Part shown: positions 50,145 through 59,091 of the stretch, piece after piece | How the letters are laid out: each line of letters opens with the position of its first letter | How positions within the stretch are numbered: the first letter of the stretch is position 1 | Assembly: GCA_030426395.1 (NCBI GenBank) | Contig: JAUHYE010000004.1 | Location: forward strand, 1-64,000 | Direction: 5' to 3' | Length of the DNA stretch: 64,000 nt | DNA from: Phycisphaerae bacterium | GTDB taxonomy: Bacteria > Planctomycetota > Phycisphaerae > Phycisphaerales > UBA1924 | The notes under the pieces: generated by a model | Seen by the model: only the letters and a program-made list of their open reading frames with translations | Databases searched by the model: none | Told to the model about the DNA's origin: nothing | Program-made: the position numbers and the translations under genes

Positions 50145-50753
50145 ATGACGGCATTGACCCAAGACGGACCCATCGACGGGAGCGGGGAAGCTCCCGCGGG
50201 CGACTTCACGCGCCTGCTCAAGAGGGCCTCGGGCGGGGATCGGCGCGACGTCGACGCCCTGCTCGGGGCGATCTATGACGACGTGCGGCGGCTGGCGGTT
50301 GGCCAGCTCAAGGGCGAGCGGCGCGACCACACGCTGCAGCCCACGGCCCTGGTGCACGAGGCGTACCTCAAGCTCATCGAGCAGCGCTCCACCGACTGGA
50401 AGGACCGGGCGCACTTCTTCGCGGTGGCCTCGCGGATCATCCGGCGGATCCTGGTCGACCACGCACGCGAGAAGAACGCGCTCAAGCGTGGTGGTGGGGG
50501 ACAACGCGTGAGTCTGGAAGGCGTGGACGCCGCGGCGCCGCATGCCGATGTCGATCTTGTTGCCCTGGATGATGCGCTCCAGGAACTGGCCGAGCTCAGC
50601 GAACGGCAGGCGCGGATCGTCGAGCTGCGCTACTTCGGCGGATTGACCGTGCCCGAGGTCGCCGCGGCGCTGGGGCTGGGCGCTCGCACGGTCGACCGCG
50701 AGTGGCAGGCGGCGCGGGCGTGGCTGTTCTGTCGCCTGAGTGAAGACGAATAG
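50145..50753 (+). CDS. ECF-type RNA polymerase sigma factor
   Basis: ALVHEAYLKLIEQRSTDWKDRAHFFAVASRIIRRILVDHAREKNALKRGGGGQRVSL...LSERQARIVELRYFGGLTVPEVAAALGLGARTVDREWQAARAWLF. Confidence 0.92.
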   Translation: MTALTQDGPIDGSGEAPAGDFTRLLKRASGGDRRDVDALLGAIYDDVRRLAVGQLKGERRDHTLQPTALVHEAYLKLIEQRSTDWKDRAHFFAVASRIIRRILVDHAREKNALKRGGGGQRVSLEGVDAAAPHADVDLVALDDALQELAELSERQARIVELRYFGGLTVPEVAAALGLGARTVDREWQAARAWLFCRLSEDE

Positions 50754-50759
50754 GCGAGC

Positions 50760-53429
50760 ATGGGAACCACGAGTCTGGCGTTGCGATCGCACCAGATGCT
50801 CATGCGCGCGATGGAGCGCGAGCCGGCGGAGCGCCGCGCGTTCGTGCGCGAGGCGTGCGCCGATGACGCCGAGCTGCTCGAGCGTGTGCTGAAGCTGCTG
50901 GACGCGGCCGACCGGGCGACGTCGTTCCTCGATACGCCGGCGTTGGGCTCGGGCGGGGGCACGAATCCGGCCCAGCCGCGCGTCGACCTGCCCACGCCCG
51001 ACGCGGTGGGCAGCTACCTCGTCACCGGCGTCCTGGGCTCGGGCGGCATGGCGACCGTGTACGAGGCCATCCAGGAGGATCCAGAGCGCCGCGTGGCCCT
51101 GAAGGTGCTGCATCGCACGGTCGAGGACAACGCGGCCTACCAGCGTTTCCGATTCGAGGCCGAGGCGCTGGCCAGGCTCAAGCACCCGCACATCGCGCAG
51201 ATCTACGAGGCCGGCGCGGCGCCGCTGGGCGGGGACTCGCCCTCGCCCTTCTTCGCGATGGAATTGGTGGAAGACGCCCTGCCCATCACGCGGTTCGTGG
51301 CCGAGCGCGGGCTGCCGATGCGCGAGCGGCTGGAGCTGTTCATCGCCGTGTGCGAGGCCGTGCACCACGGGCACCAGCACGGGGTCATCCACCGCGACAT
51401 CAAGCCGGCCAACGTGCTGGTCGGCGGGGATGGCCAGCCCAAGGTGATCGACTTCGGCATCGCGATGGCCTCTGGCGGCGATGGGCAGGCGCTCACGACG
51501 GGCATCGATCGCGGCCAGCTCATGGGCACGCTGAACGCGATGAGCCCGGAGCAGTGTGAAGGTTTCAGCGATATTGATACTCGTGCCGACGTGTACGCGC
51601 TCGGTGTGCTGCTCTATGAGATGGTTGCCGGCCGGCCGCCCCATGACCTGAGCGCCATGAGCGTGCCGCAGGCGATCCGCACGATCGTGGAGGCCGATGC
51701 GCCCAGGCCCAGCACGCACAACCCCGCGGCCCGCGGCGACCTGGACGCCATCATCGGCAAGGCGATCAGCCGTGATCGGCGCGAGCGCTACCCCAGCGCC
51801 GCGGCGCTGGCGGCCGACCTGCGTCGGCACCTGGACCACAAGCCCATCGAGGCGCGGTCGATCACGCTGCCCGGCGCCATGCAGCGATTCGCGCGGCGCA
51901 GCCCCGCGTTGGCCGGCGCGATCGCCGCGGCGGTGCTGCTGCTGGTGGCGGGCGTCATCGCGACGAGCCTGTTTGCCATCGACGCCAACGACGCGAGGAA
52001 GGCCGCCGAGGCCCGCGAGAAGTCGCTCGAGCGCGTCGTGGGCTACCAGGAATCGCTGCTGTCGACCATCGACGTCGCGAAGATCGGCGACGACATGCGC
52101 ACGGGCTTGATCGAGGCCGTGGGTTCCAAGGGCGACAACGCCAAGGCCGATCTCGAGCGGGCGATCGCGGGCGTCAACTTCACCTCGCTTGCCCTGGACG
52201 CCATCGACCACGCGGTGCTCCAGCCCTCGCACGACGCGATCAACGCACAGTTCGCCGACGATGCCGAGCTGCGGGCCCGCATGCTGCTTCGCCTGGGCGT
52301 CACGATGTACGCCCTTGGCCTGCCGGCCAGCACCGAGCCGGTGCTGCGCGAGTCGCTGGCGATCCGTCGCGAGCTGCTGGGCGACGACCACGACGACACG
52401 CTGCGCAGCCTCAACGCCCTGGGGCTCTCGCTGAACGCGATGGGCCGCTATGCAGAAGCTCGTGACGTGATGCTCGAAGGGTACGAAAGAAGCACGCGCG
52501 TGCTGGGGATGGATGATCCATCCACGCTGCGGCTTGGCGTCAGCCTGGGCATCGCCCACCGTGCGCTGGGCGAGTTGGATGAGGCAGAAGCGGTCTGGCG
52601 GACAACCTGCGACGCCCAGAAGCGCACGCTTGGCGCCGAGCACGACGAGACGCTCCAGACGCTCAACAACCTCGCCGTGCTGCAGGCGATGCGCGGCCAG
52701 CTCGCCACGGCCGCCGATTTGTTCGCGGAACTGCTGGAGCAGCGGCAACACCAGTACGGCGAGGACGCCCCAGAGACCATCGCTCTCGCTTTCAACCTCG
52801 GCCTGATCCTGCGCAACCAGGCGCGATTCGACGAGGGGCGGGAGTTGATTACACAGGCGCATGAGATTGCTCGGCGACATCTCGGTGATCCGCACCCAAC
52901 GACGCTGCGCATCGGGCTGTCGCTGGCCGAATTGGAGCGCATGTCGGGCGACCCGGAGCGATCGCGCACGCTCGCTCAACAGGTTTATGACGCCCGGCTG
53001 GGCGTGCTCGGAGAGAACCATCCGGATACCTTGTTGGCGCGCCGACAGCTCGCGCAGCTCGACTCGGACATGAGCGAAATCAACGCAGTGTTTACGGGTT
53101 TGGCGGGTTCCGTCGGCCCGACCCACACGCTGACGCTCGAGTCTCGCCTGATCCTGGCCGAGGTGCTGCTCGAGGCCGGTCGAGCCGAGGATGCACTGGC
53201 CGAGTGCGACGGCACGATCGCCGCGTTGGGAGCCGGGCCGAGGCCAAACCAGGGGCTGCTCGGCCGGTTGTTGTGTGAGAAGGGCAAGGCCCTGCTTGCC
53301 CTTGATCGTTCGAGTGAGGCCCGAGAACTGCTCGCCCAGGCCCATGCCATGCTCGTGGAGGCCCAGGGGGCAGAGCACGTGTTCACTCGGGAGGCTGCTG
53401 CCGCGTTACAGGATGCGACCAACCCCTGA
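50760..53429 (+). CDS. serine/threonine protein kinase with TM segment and TPR repeats
   Basis: GVLGSGGMATVYEAIQEDPERRVALKVL; HGVIHRDIKPANVLVGGDGQPKVIDFG; TM AIAAAVLLLVAGVIATSLFAI; C-terminal TPR series. Starts 7 bp after the sigma stop. Confidence 0.95.
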   Translation: MGTTSLALRSHQMLMRAMEREPAERRAFVREACADDAELLERVLKLLDAADRATSFLDTPALGSGGGTNPAQPRVDLPTPDAVGSYLVTGVLGSGGMATVYEAIQEDPERRVALKVLHRTVEDNAAYQRFRFEAEALARLKHPHIAQIYEAGAAPLGGDSPSPFFAMELVEDALPITRFVAERGLPMRERLELFIAVCEAVHHGHQHGVIHRDIKPANVLVGGDGQPKVIDFGIAMASGGDGQALTTGIDRGQLMGTLNAMSPEQCEGFSDIDTRADVYALGVLLYEMVAGRPPHDLSAMSVPQAIRTIVEADAPRPSTHNPAARGDLDAIIGKAISRDRRERYPSAAALAADLRRHLDHKPIEARSITLPGAMQRFARRSPALAGAIAAAVLLLVAGVIATSLFAIDANDARKAAEAREKSLERVVGYQESLLSTIDVAKIGDDMRTGLIEAVGSKGDNAKADLERAIAGVNFTSLALDAIDHAVLQPSHDAINAQFADDAELRARMLLRLGVTMYALGLPASTEPVLRESLAIRRELLGDDHDDTLRSLNALGLSLNAMGRYAEARDVMLEGYERSTRVLGMDDPSTLRLGVSLGIAHRALGELDEAEAVWRTTCDAQKRTLGAEHDETLQTLNNLAVLQAMRGQLATAADLFAELLEQRQHQYGEDAPETIALAFNLGLILRNQARFDEGRELITQAHEIARRHLGDPHPTTLRIGLSLAELERMSGDPERSRTLAQQVYDARLGVLGENHPDTLLARRQLAQLDSDMSEINAVFTGLAGSVGPTHTLTLESRLILAEVLLEAGRAEDALAECDGTIAALGAGPRPNQGLLGRLLCEKGKALLALDRSSEARELLAQAHAMLVEAQGAEHVFTREAAAALQDATNP

Positions 53430-53494
53430 AAGCTGGCGCGAAACGTGATCGGAACCCGCGTTGAGATGAAGAGCACCGCCCGAGGGAGAAGACC

Positions 53495-53962
53495 ATGCCC
53501 GTGCACCGACACCCCGCCACCGCGTCCAAGGTTGGCGAGCCCATCACGCGGATCCCCGTCGACGCGGGCGTCATCGAGCGGCTGCGCACCAGCTACCGGC
53601 TCGTGCGCGCCCGCGAGCTCGACTTCGCCCGCACGTTCTACGCGAAGCTGTTCGAGGCCGCCCCGGCGGTGCGCTCGATGTTTCCCCACGACCTCGAGAT
53701 CCAGGCCGGCAAGCTGACGATGGCGCTGGACACCATCGTGGCCAACCTGGAGAACCCAGAGACGAACTCGCACCTTCTCGCCGAAATGGGAAAGCGGCAC
53801 GCGGGCTATGGCGCTCAGCCCGAGCACTACCACCTGGTCATCGAGACCATGATCACCTCGATGCGCGAGGTGCTGGGCGAATCTGGCGACGAGAAGGTGC
53901 TCGAAGAGTGGCGCATGGCGCTCCGCCTGATCAGCAAGCAGATGATCGACGCGTCGCGTTAG
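53495..53962 (+). CDS. single-domain globin
   Basis: TYAKLFEAAPAVRSMFPHDLEIQAGKLTMALDTIVANLENPE...LAEMGKRHAGYGAQPEHYHLVIETMITSMREVLG, with distal/proximal His context. Confidence 0.88.
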   Translation: MPVHRHPATASKVGEPITRIPVDAGVIERLRTSYRLVRARELDFARTFYAKLFEAAPAVRSMFPHDLEIQAGKLTMALDTIVANLENPETNSHLLAEMGKRHAGYGAQPEHYHLVIETMITSMREVLGESGDEKVLEEWRMALRLISKQMIDASR

Positions 53963-53992
53963 TGGTGGAGACCCAATGAACCATGCACGCAG

Positions 53993-54015
53993 CCCCGGCA
54001 ATCGCCGGGGTTTTT
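53993..54015 (+). terminator. rho-independent terminator after globin gene
   Basis: CCCCGGC-aatc-GCCGGGG-TTTTT. Confidence 0.85.
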
Positions 54016-54078
54016 GCTTGCTGTGGCGCGGTTGCCACATGGCTCCCGCGTCATGTGTGCCGGCGGTCGTCACCGCCA

Positions 54079-55467
54079 ATGGCACACGCAATCGAAGGGA
54101 GACTACCCGTGTTTCACAGCAAGCAAACGATTCGCAATGGGGCGCTTGGCGCCATGGTACTTCTCGCAACGGCCGGCAGCGCAATGGCGCAGGATCCCGG
54201 ACTGAGCATGAGCCTCGACCGCTCCAGCATCAACTCGGGCGAGTCGGTGCAGGTCGAGCTCTTCGGCCGCTTCCCCAGCACCGGCTTCGCGATGGCCGAG
54301 GCCGACTTCGACGTGTTCGCGTCCGTCGACGCGTGGACGATGGCCAGCAGCGGCTTCATGGCGGGCCACGCCGTGTGGAACGCCAGCTTCGATCAGACGC
54401 ACATGCCCAGCGCGGGCATTTTCGCCGACCCAACCAACCCGTTGCCAATCTGGAGCGGCACCTTCCAGCCCAACGTCGCGGGTCCGGCCCTTCTGCGCCT
54501 GCGGGCCGTGGCCGACAATTTCGCCTACTACCCCAGCGACCTGACCAGCTCGGCGGCCGTTGTCAACAACCCGTTGCCCGGCCGCCAGTACCTGTGGGTC
54601 GATCCGTTCGCGATCCCCGGCGTCGGTGAAGTCGCCCCAGGCGAGGGCACCGGCATGGATGTGCTGCCCGATGGCTCGGTCATCGCGACGCCGAGCGACG
54701 ATCAGGCGATCCTCATCGGCTTACTGCTGCCGGCCATCCAGAAGGTGCGCGAATCGTCGGTGCGCATGGACATGCGCGCCCAGCCCGAGCGTGCGAGTGT
54801 GAAGCTGCAACTCGCGTGCGCCCAGGGCACGTACTACCCCATTGAACAACTCGCGCTAAACTTCTCGAAGGTCGAGGATCCCGATACAGGCGAGATCATG
54901 TACGAGCTGACCAGCGAGGGAGGCATGAGCCACTACACCCTCATCTGCCTGATCGGTCCGCACGGCGAGCTGATCTGCGGACCCTCGGCACTCACCGCAG
55001 GCGGCGCCACGAGCGCCCCGATCGCCCGCTTCGACCGCATCCCAGGATGCCTGACGTTCACCATCGAGCAGGACGACGTGACTGGCGAGGACGTGCTGGG
55101 CATCAGCCCCTGCGACGACGAGCCGTTGTTTGTCGAGATCCCCGGCGTGCACAAGGGCCTGACCACCGGACCGGTCCAGATCCGCGCCTATCCCGAGTAC
55201 TTCAAGCTCGACGGGCTTGATGGCGAGTCCGTTGCCCTTGAGGGCCTGCCTGACGGTCGCGAGGGCCAAGTGACCTTCGAGTTCTCGCACACCGTCGAGT
55301 GCGAGGCCGACTTCGACGGCGACGGCGCCCTGACCATCTTCGATTTCCTGGCCTTCCAGAACGCCTTCGATCGCGGCCTGCGGAGCGCCGACTTCAACGG
55401 CGACGGCCAGCTCAACCTCTTTGATTTCCTGGCGTTCCAGAACGCGTTCGACCGCGGGTGCCGCTAA
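54079..55467 (+). CDS. secreted protein with C-terminal dockerin-like tag and embedded pilin-like motif
   Basis: Signal peptide ending ATAGSAMAQ; internal [24 protein letters not shown]; C-terminus [55 protein letters not shown]. Confidence 0.87.
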   Translation: [462 protein letters not shown]

Positions 55468-55499
55468 GGCGCGACGACTCGCGGGGAGGAGAGACCCCC

Positions 55500-56495
55500 T
55501 CAGCCCCCGCGCGGCTCCGGCCGTGCGGGGGCTTTGTCGTCGTTCGACGGCGAGGCGAGCCGTGCCGTCACGGGGAAGTGGTCCGACGGCGCTCGCCCGT
55601 CTTCTCCCGGCACGGCGTCACGGACGATCGCCGCATCGATCACGCTCGCACCCGGCTGCACGAACACATAATCGATCTTGTCGCCGCCGGTGTTCTTGGG
55701 GTCGAAGCCGCAGAAGGTGCCCACGTCGGTGGCGTCGGGGTGGGCGACGCGGAAGCTGTCCACGAGCGGCGCCGGCGTTCGGGCGCCATCGACGTCGGCT
55801 TCGCCACGCAAGTACGCGATCGCCGTGCTCGCCTCGCCCGCGTTGAAGTCGCCCGTCAGCACGACGGGCTCATCGGGGTACGCGCGATCGGCGATGCGCC
55901 GGGCGATCAGGGCCGCGCTGCGCTCGCGCGAGGGCTGGCTGCGGTGGTCGAGATGGGCGTTGAAGACCCAGATGGCCTTGGGTTCACCGTCGTCTTGTTT
56001 CTGGCCGATCCGCTCGAAGCGGGCGTACGTGCAGATGCGGGTGATGCCGTTGCCCCAGCTCGTGGAGGCGACGACCGCGGGCGTGTCGCTTAGCCAGAAT
56101 GTGCCGCTGTGCTGCGGGTCGGGCTTCCAGGCGTTCGTGTCGTACAGGATCGCGCTGAACTCACCGGCGTCCTTGCCGTCGTCGCGCCCCACGCCCACGA
56201 ACGCGTACCGAGGCACGCCCGAAACAATCTCGTCGATCTGGAACCGCAGCGCCTCCTGCAAGCCAATGAAGTCCTCGCCCCGCCGATCGATCAGACCGAC
56301 CACGGCCTCGCGCCGGTGCCGCCAATGGTTGGGCCCGTCGTCGGCCGTGCCGTAGCGGATGTTGAAGCTCATCACGCCGACTTCGCCGGCGGCGGTGGGA
56401 TCGCGTGCATCATTCGGTGTGCGAGCGGTGGGGGATCCGTTGATCACGACCGTGAGGGCGAGCGCGAGCCACGCGAAGCAGAGCAGGATCGGCAT
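55500..56495 (-). CDS. endonuclease/exonuclease/phosphatase family protein (secreted)
   Basis: VGVMSFNIRYGTADDGPNHWRHRREAVVGLIDRRGEDFIGLQEAL...VVLTGDFNAGEAST...DKIDYVFV...APSDHFPVTARL. Confidence 0.92.
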   Translation of the reverse strand: MPILLCFAWLALALTVVINGSPTARTPNDARDPTAAGEVGVMSFNIRYGTADDGPNHWRHRREAVVGLIDRRGEDFIGLQEALRFQIDEIVSGVPRYAFVGVGRDDGKDAGEFSAILYDTNAWKPDPQHSGTFWLSDTPAVVASTSWGNGITRICTYARFERIGQKQDDGEPKAIWVFNAHLDHRSQPSRERSAALIARRIADRAYPDEPVVLTGDFNAGEASTAIAYLRGEADVDGARTPAPLVDSFRVAHPDATDVGTFCGFDPKNTGGDKIDYVFVQPGASVIDAAIVRDAVPGEDGRAPSDHFPVTARLASPSNDDKAPARPEPRGG

Positions 56496-56604
56496 CGCCC
56501 AGCCTACGCGCGGCGGGAGGTGCCGATGGGTGTTCTTTCCCGAACAAAATTGATTTGGAAGTTGTGGCCGTTTCGGGTATCGTGGAAGGGCAAGGGAGGT
56601 TCCG

Positions 56605-59070
56605 ATGCTCAATATACGCAACTGGCAGCGTCGTTCGTGGCATTCATATTCGATGATCCTGGCCGCGGTCATGGCGGTGTTCGGGTGGGTATTGCCCGCC
56701 AGCGGGCAGGGATGCGACCCGACGTGGGCCGAAGACGTCTTCGGGCTGCCGGGCGTCAATCGCGACGTCCACGCCATGACGACCTGGGACGACGGCCGGG
56801 GCGAAGCCCTCTACATCTGCGGCAACTTTGACACGGTCGGCTCGGTCGAAGCCAGCAACATCGCCCGGTGGGACGGCGAGAAGTGGGAGCCCCTTGGCGG
56901 CGGTACGAGCCTGTTCACCTACGCCATGTGCGCATTCGACGACGGCACGGGCGAGAAGCTGTACGCAGGCGGCAACTTCTATGGCGCGGGCGGGGCTTCG
57001 GTGAACAACATCGCCCGCTGGACCGGGGACGCATGGGAGCGTGTGGGCGCGGGCTTCTTCGGCGGGGTCGATTCGTTGGTGGTGTACGACGACGGCTCGG
57101 GCCCGGCGCTCTACGCCGGGGGCAATCTCAACCGCTCCACCGGCGGGGCCTACTCGCTCAAGGGCGTAGCCCGCTGGGACGGCGCCAACTGGAACCCGGT
57201 GGGCGTCGGGCTGGGGCTGTACTCCGTCGACGTGAGATCCATGGTCGTCTTCGATGACGGCACCGGCCCGGCGTTGTACGCGGCGGGCGACTTTGGCATC
57301 CTCGGCGACCGCCGCATCGCCAACCACATCGCCAAGTGGGACGGCGTCTCGTGGGAGCCGCTCGAAGGCCCCGGCGGCATCGGGCTCGACGACACCGCGT
57401 TTACGCTGGAGGTCTACGACGACGGCAGGGGCGAGGCGCTCTATGTCGGCGGGCGCTTCCAGCATGCCGGCGGCGTTCCGGCGCGCGGGGTGGCCCGGTG
57501 GGATGGCTCCACGTGGTCGGGCCTGGACGATGGCTTCGAGGGCGTGGCGCTCGACATGCGGGTGCACGACGATGGCTCGGGCCCGGCCCTGTTCGTCGGC
57601 GGGCGGCTGGCTTCCAGCGGCGAGCCCGTGGAGTCGGTGGCCAAGTGGGACGGCGAGCGATGGATCGCCCTGGACGCGCGCATGGACGAGCGTGTGGACG
57701 CGATGGCGGTCTACGACGACGGCTCGGGCGAGAAGCTCTTCGTGGGTGGTCGATTCGAGACTGCCGGCGACGCCTTCGTGGGTGCGCTGGCGGCCTGGGA
57801 CGGCGCCGACTGGTCTCCCGTGGCGGCGCCCGGCCAGGGCGCGGGCATGGACAACGACGTGCGCGTGCTGGCCACCCACGACGACGGAACGGGCAGGGCG
57901 CTGTACGCGGGCGGCTTCTTCGAGTACGCCGGCGGCGTGCTGGCCAACCACGTCGCGCGATGGGACGGTCTGCGGTGGTCGGCGTTGGGGCAGGGCCTCG
58001 ACGCGGGCGCTGTCGCCCTGGCGAGCTTCGACGACGGCTCGGGCCCGGCCCTGTTCGCCGGGGGCTACTTCACCACTGCCGGCGGCCAGCCCGCCCGCGG
58101 CGTGGCACGGTGGGACGGAACGGACTGGTCGGCGGTGGGCACGGGCGAGGGCTTCGATGGGCTGGTCAGCGCTCTGGCGGTCTTCGACGACGGCACGGGC
58201 CCGGCGCTCTACGCCGGCGGCGACTTCCTGCGCGTCGATGGCCGCACCGCCAAGCACGTGGCGCGCTGGGATGGATCCGCGTGGACTCCCGTGGGCAGCG
58301 GCGTTCCGGCGGAAGTCTTCTGCCTGCACGTCTTCGACGACGGCAAGGGCCCGGCCCTGTACGCGGGCGGGGACGACTTCACGCGGCCGGGCGTGCCCAA
58401 CAACTGCGTGTTGAAGTGGGACGGGCGGGGATGGTCGCGACTGTCGACGCCGCTGAACGGCGAGGCGTATGCCATGGCGACCTACGACGACGGACGCGGG
58501 CCGGCGTTGTACATCGTGGGCAACCTTGGCGTCTTCGGCGTTCCCGCGACACGCAGCGTGGTGCGGTGGGACGGTGCCCGCTTCGAGGCCCTGGGCGCCG
58601 GCCTGGCCAACATCGCCTACGCCGTGGAGGTCTTCGATGCCGCCGACGGCCGGGGCCCGGGCCTGGTCGTTGGCGGGCGATTCTCGGGCATGTACGGCGG
58701 GCCGGGCGACTACGTGGCCCGCTGGGATGGGCGGGCATGGCGGCCGATGGATACCGGCATGGACGGCTCGACGCCCACGGTCTACGCGCTGCGCGCCCAC
58801 GACGACGGCTCGGGCCGGGCGCTCTTTGCCGGCGGGCGATTCGCCAGCGCGGGCGGGCACGCCGCCAGCCGCATCGCGCGCTACGGCTGCCCCGCGCCCG
58901 CGTGCCCGCCCGACCTGGACGGCGACGGCGAGCTGACGGTCATCGACTACCTCGTGTTCCAGCTGTACTTCGACGCCGGCGACGCGCGGGCCGACTTTGA
59001 CCGCGATGGCGACCTGACGCTGTTCGACTTCCTGGTGTTCCAGAACGCGTTCGATGCCGGTTGCCCGTGA
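56605..59070 (+). CDS. secreted ~50-aa-repeat (beta-propeller-like) protein with C-terminal dockerin-like tag
   Basis: Signal peptide; ~15 repeats of the type VYDDGSGPALYAGGxFxxAGGxxAxxVARWDGxxWxxLG; C-terminus CPPDLDGDGELTVIDYLVFQLYFDAGDARADFDRDGDLTLFDFLVFQNAFDAGCP. Confidence 0.92.
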   Translation: MLNIRNWQRRSWHSYSMILAAVMAVFGWVLPASGQGCDPTWAEDVFGLPGVNRDVHAMTTWDDGRGEALYICGNFDTVGSVEASNIARWDGEKWEPLGGGTSLFTYAMCAFDDGTGEKLYAGGNFYGAGGASVNNIARWTGDAWERVGAGFFGGVDSLVVYDDGSGPALYAGGNLNRSTGGAYSLKGVARWDGANWNPVGVGLGLYSVDVRSMVVFDDGTGPALYAAGDFGILGDRRIANHIAKWDGVSWEPLEGPGGIGLDDTAFTLEVYDDGRGEALYVGGRFQHAGGVPARGVARWDGSTWSGLDDGFEGVALDMRVHDDGSGPALFVGGRLASSGEPVESVAKWDGERWIALDARMDERVDAMAVYDDGSGEKLFVGGRFETAGDAFVGALAAWDGADWSPVAAPGQGAGMDNDVRVLATHDDGTGRALYAGGFFEYAGGVLANHVARWDGLRWSALGQGLDAGAVALASFDDGSGPALFAGGYFTTAGGQPARGVARWDGTDWSAVGTGEGFDGLVSALAVFDDGTGPALYAGGDFLRVDGRTAKHVARWDGSAWTPVGSGVPAEVFCLHVFDDGKGPALYAGGDDFTRPGVPNNCVLKWDGRGWSRLSTPLNGEAYAMATYDDGRGPALYIVGNLGVFGVPATRSVVRWDGARFEALGAGLANIAYAVEVFDAADGRGPGLVVGGRFSGMYGGPGDYVARWDGRAWRPMDTGMDGSTPTVYALRAHDDGSGRALFAGGRFASAGGHAASRIARYGCPAPACPPDLDGDGELTVIDYLVFQLYFDAGDARADFDRDGDLTLFDFLVFQNAFDAGCP

Positions 59071-59091
59071 TGTCGATCCCCTCGCCCTCGC

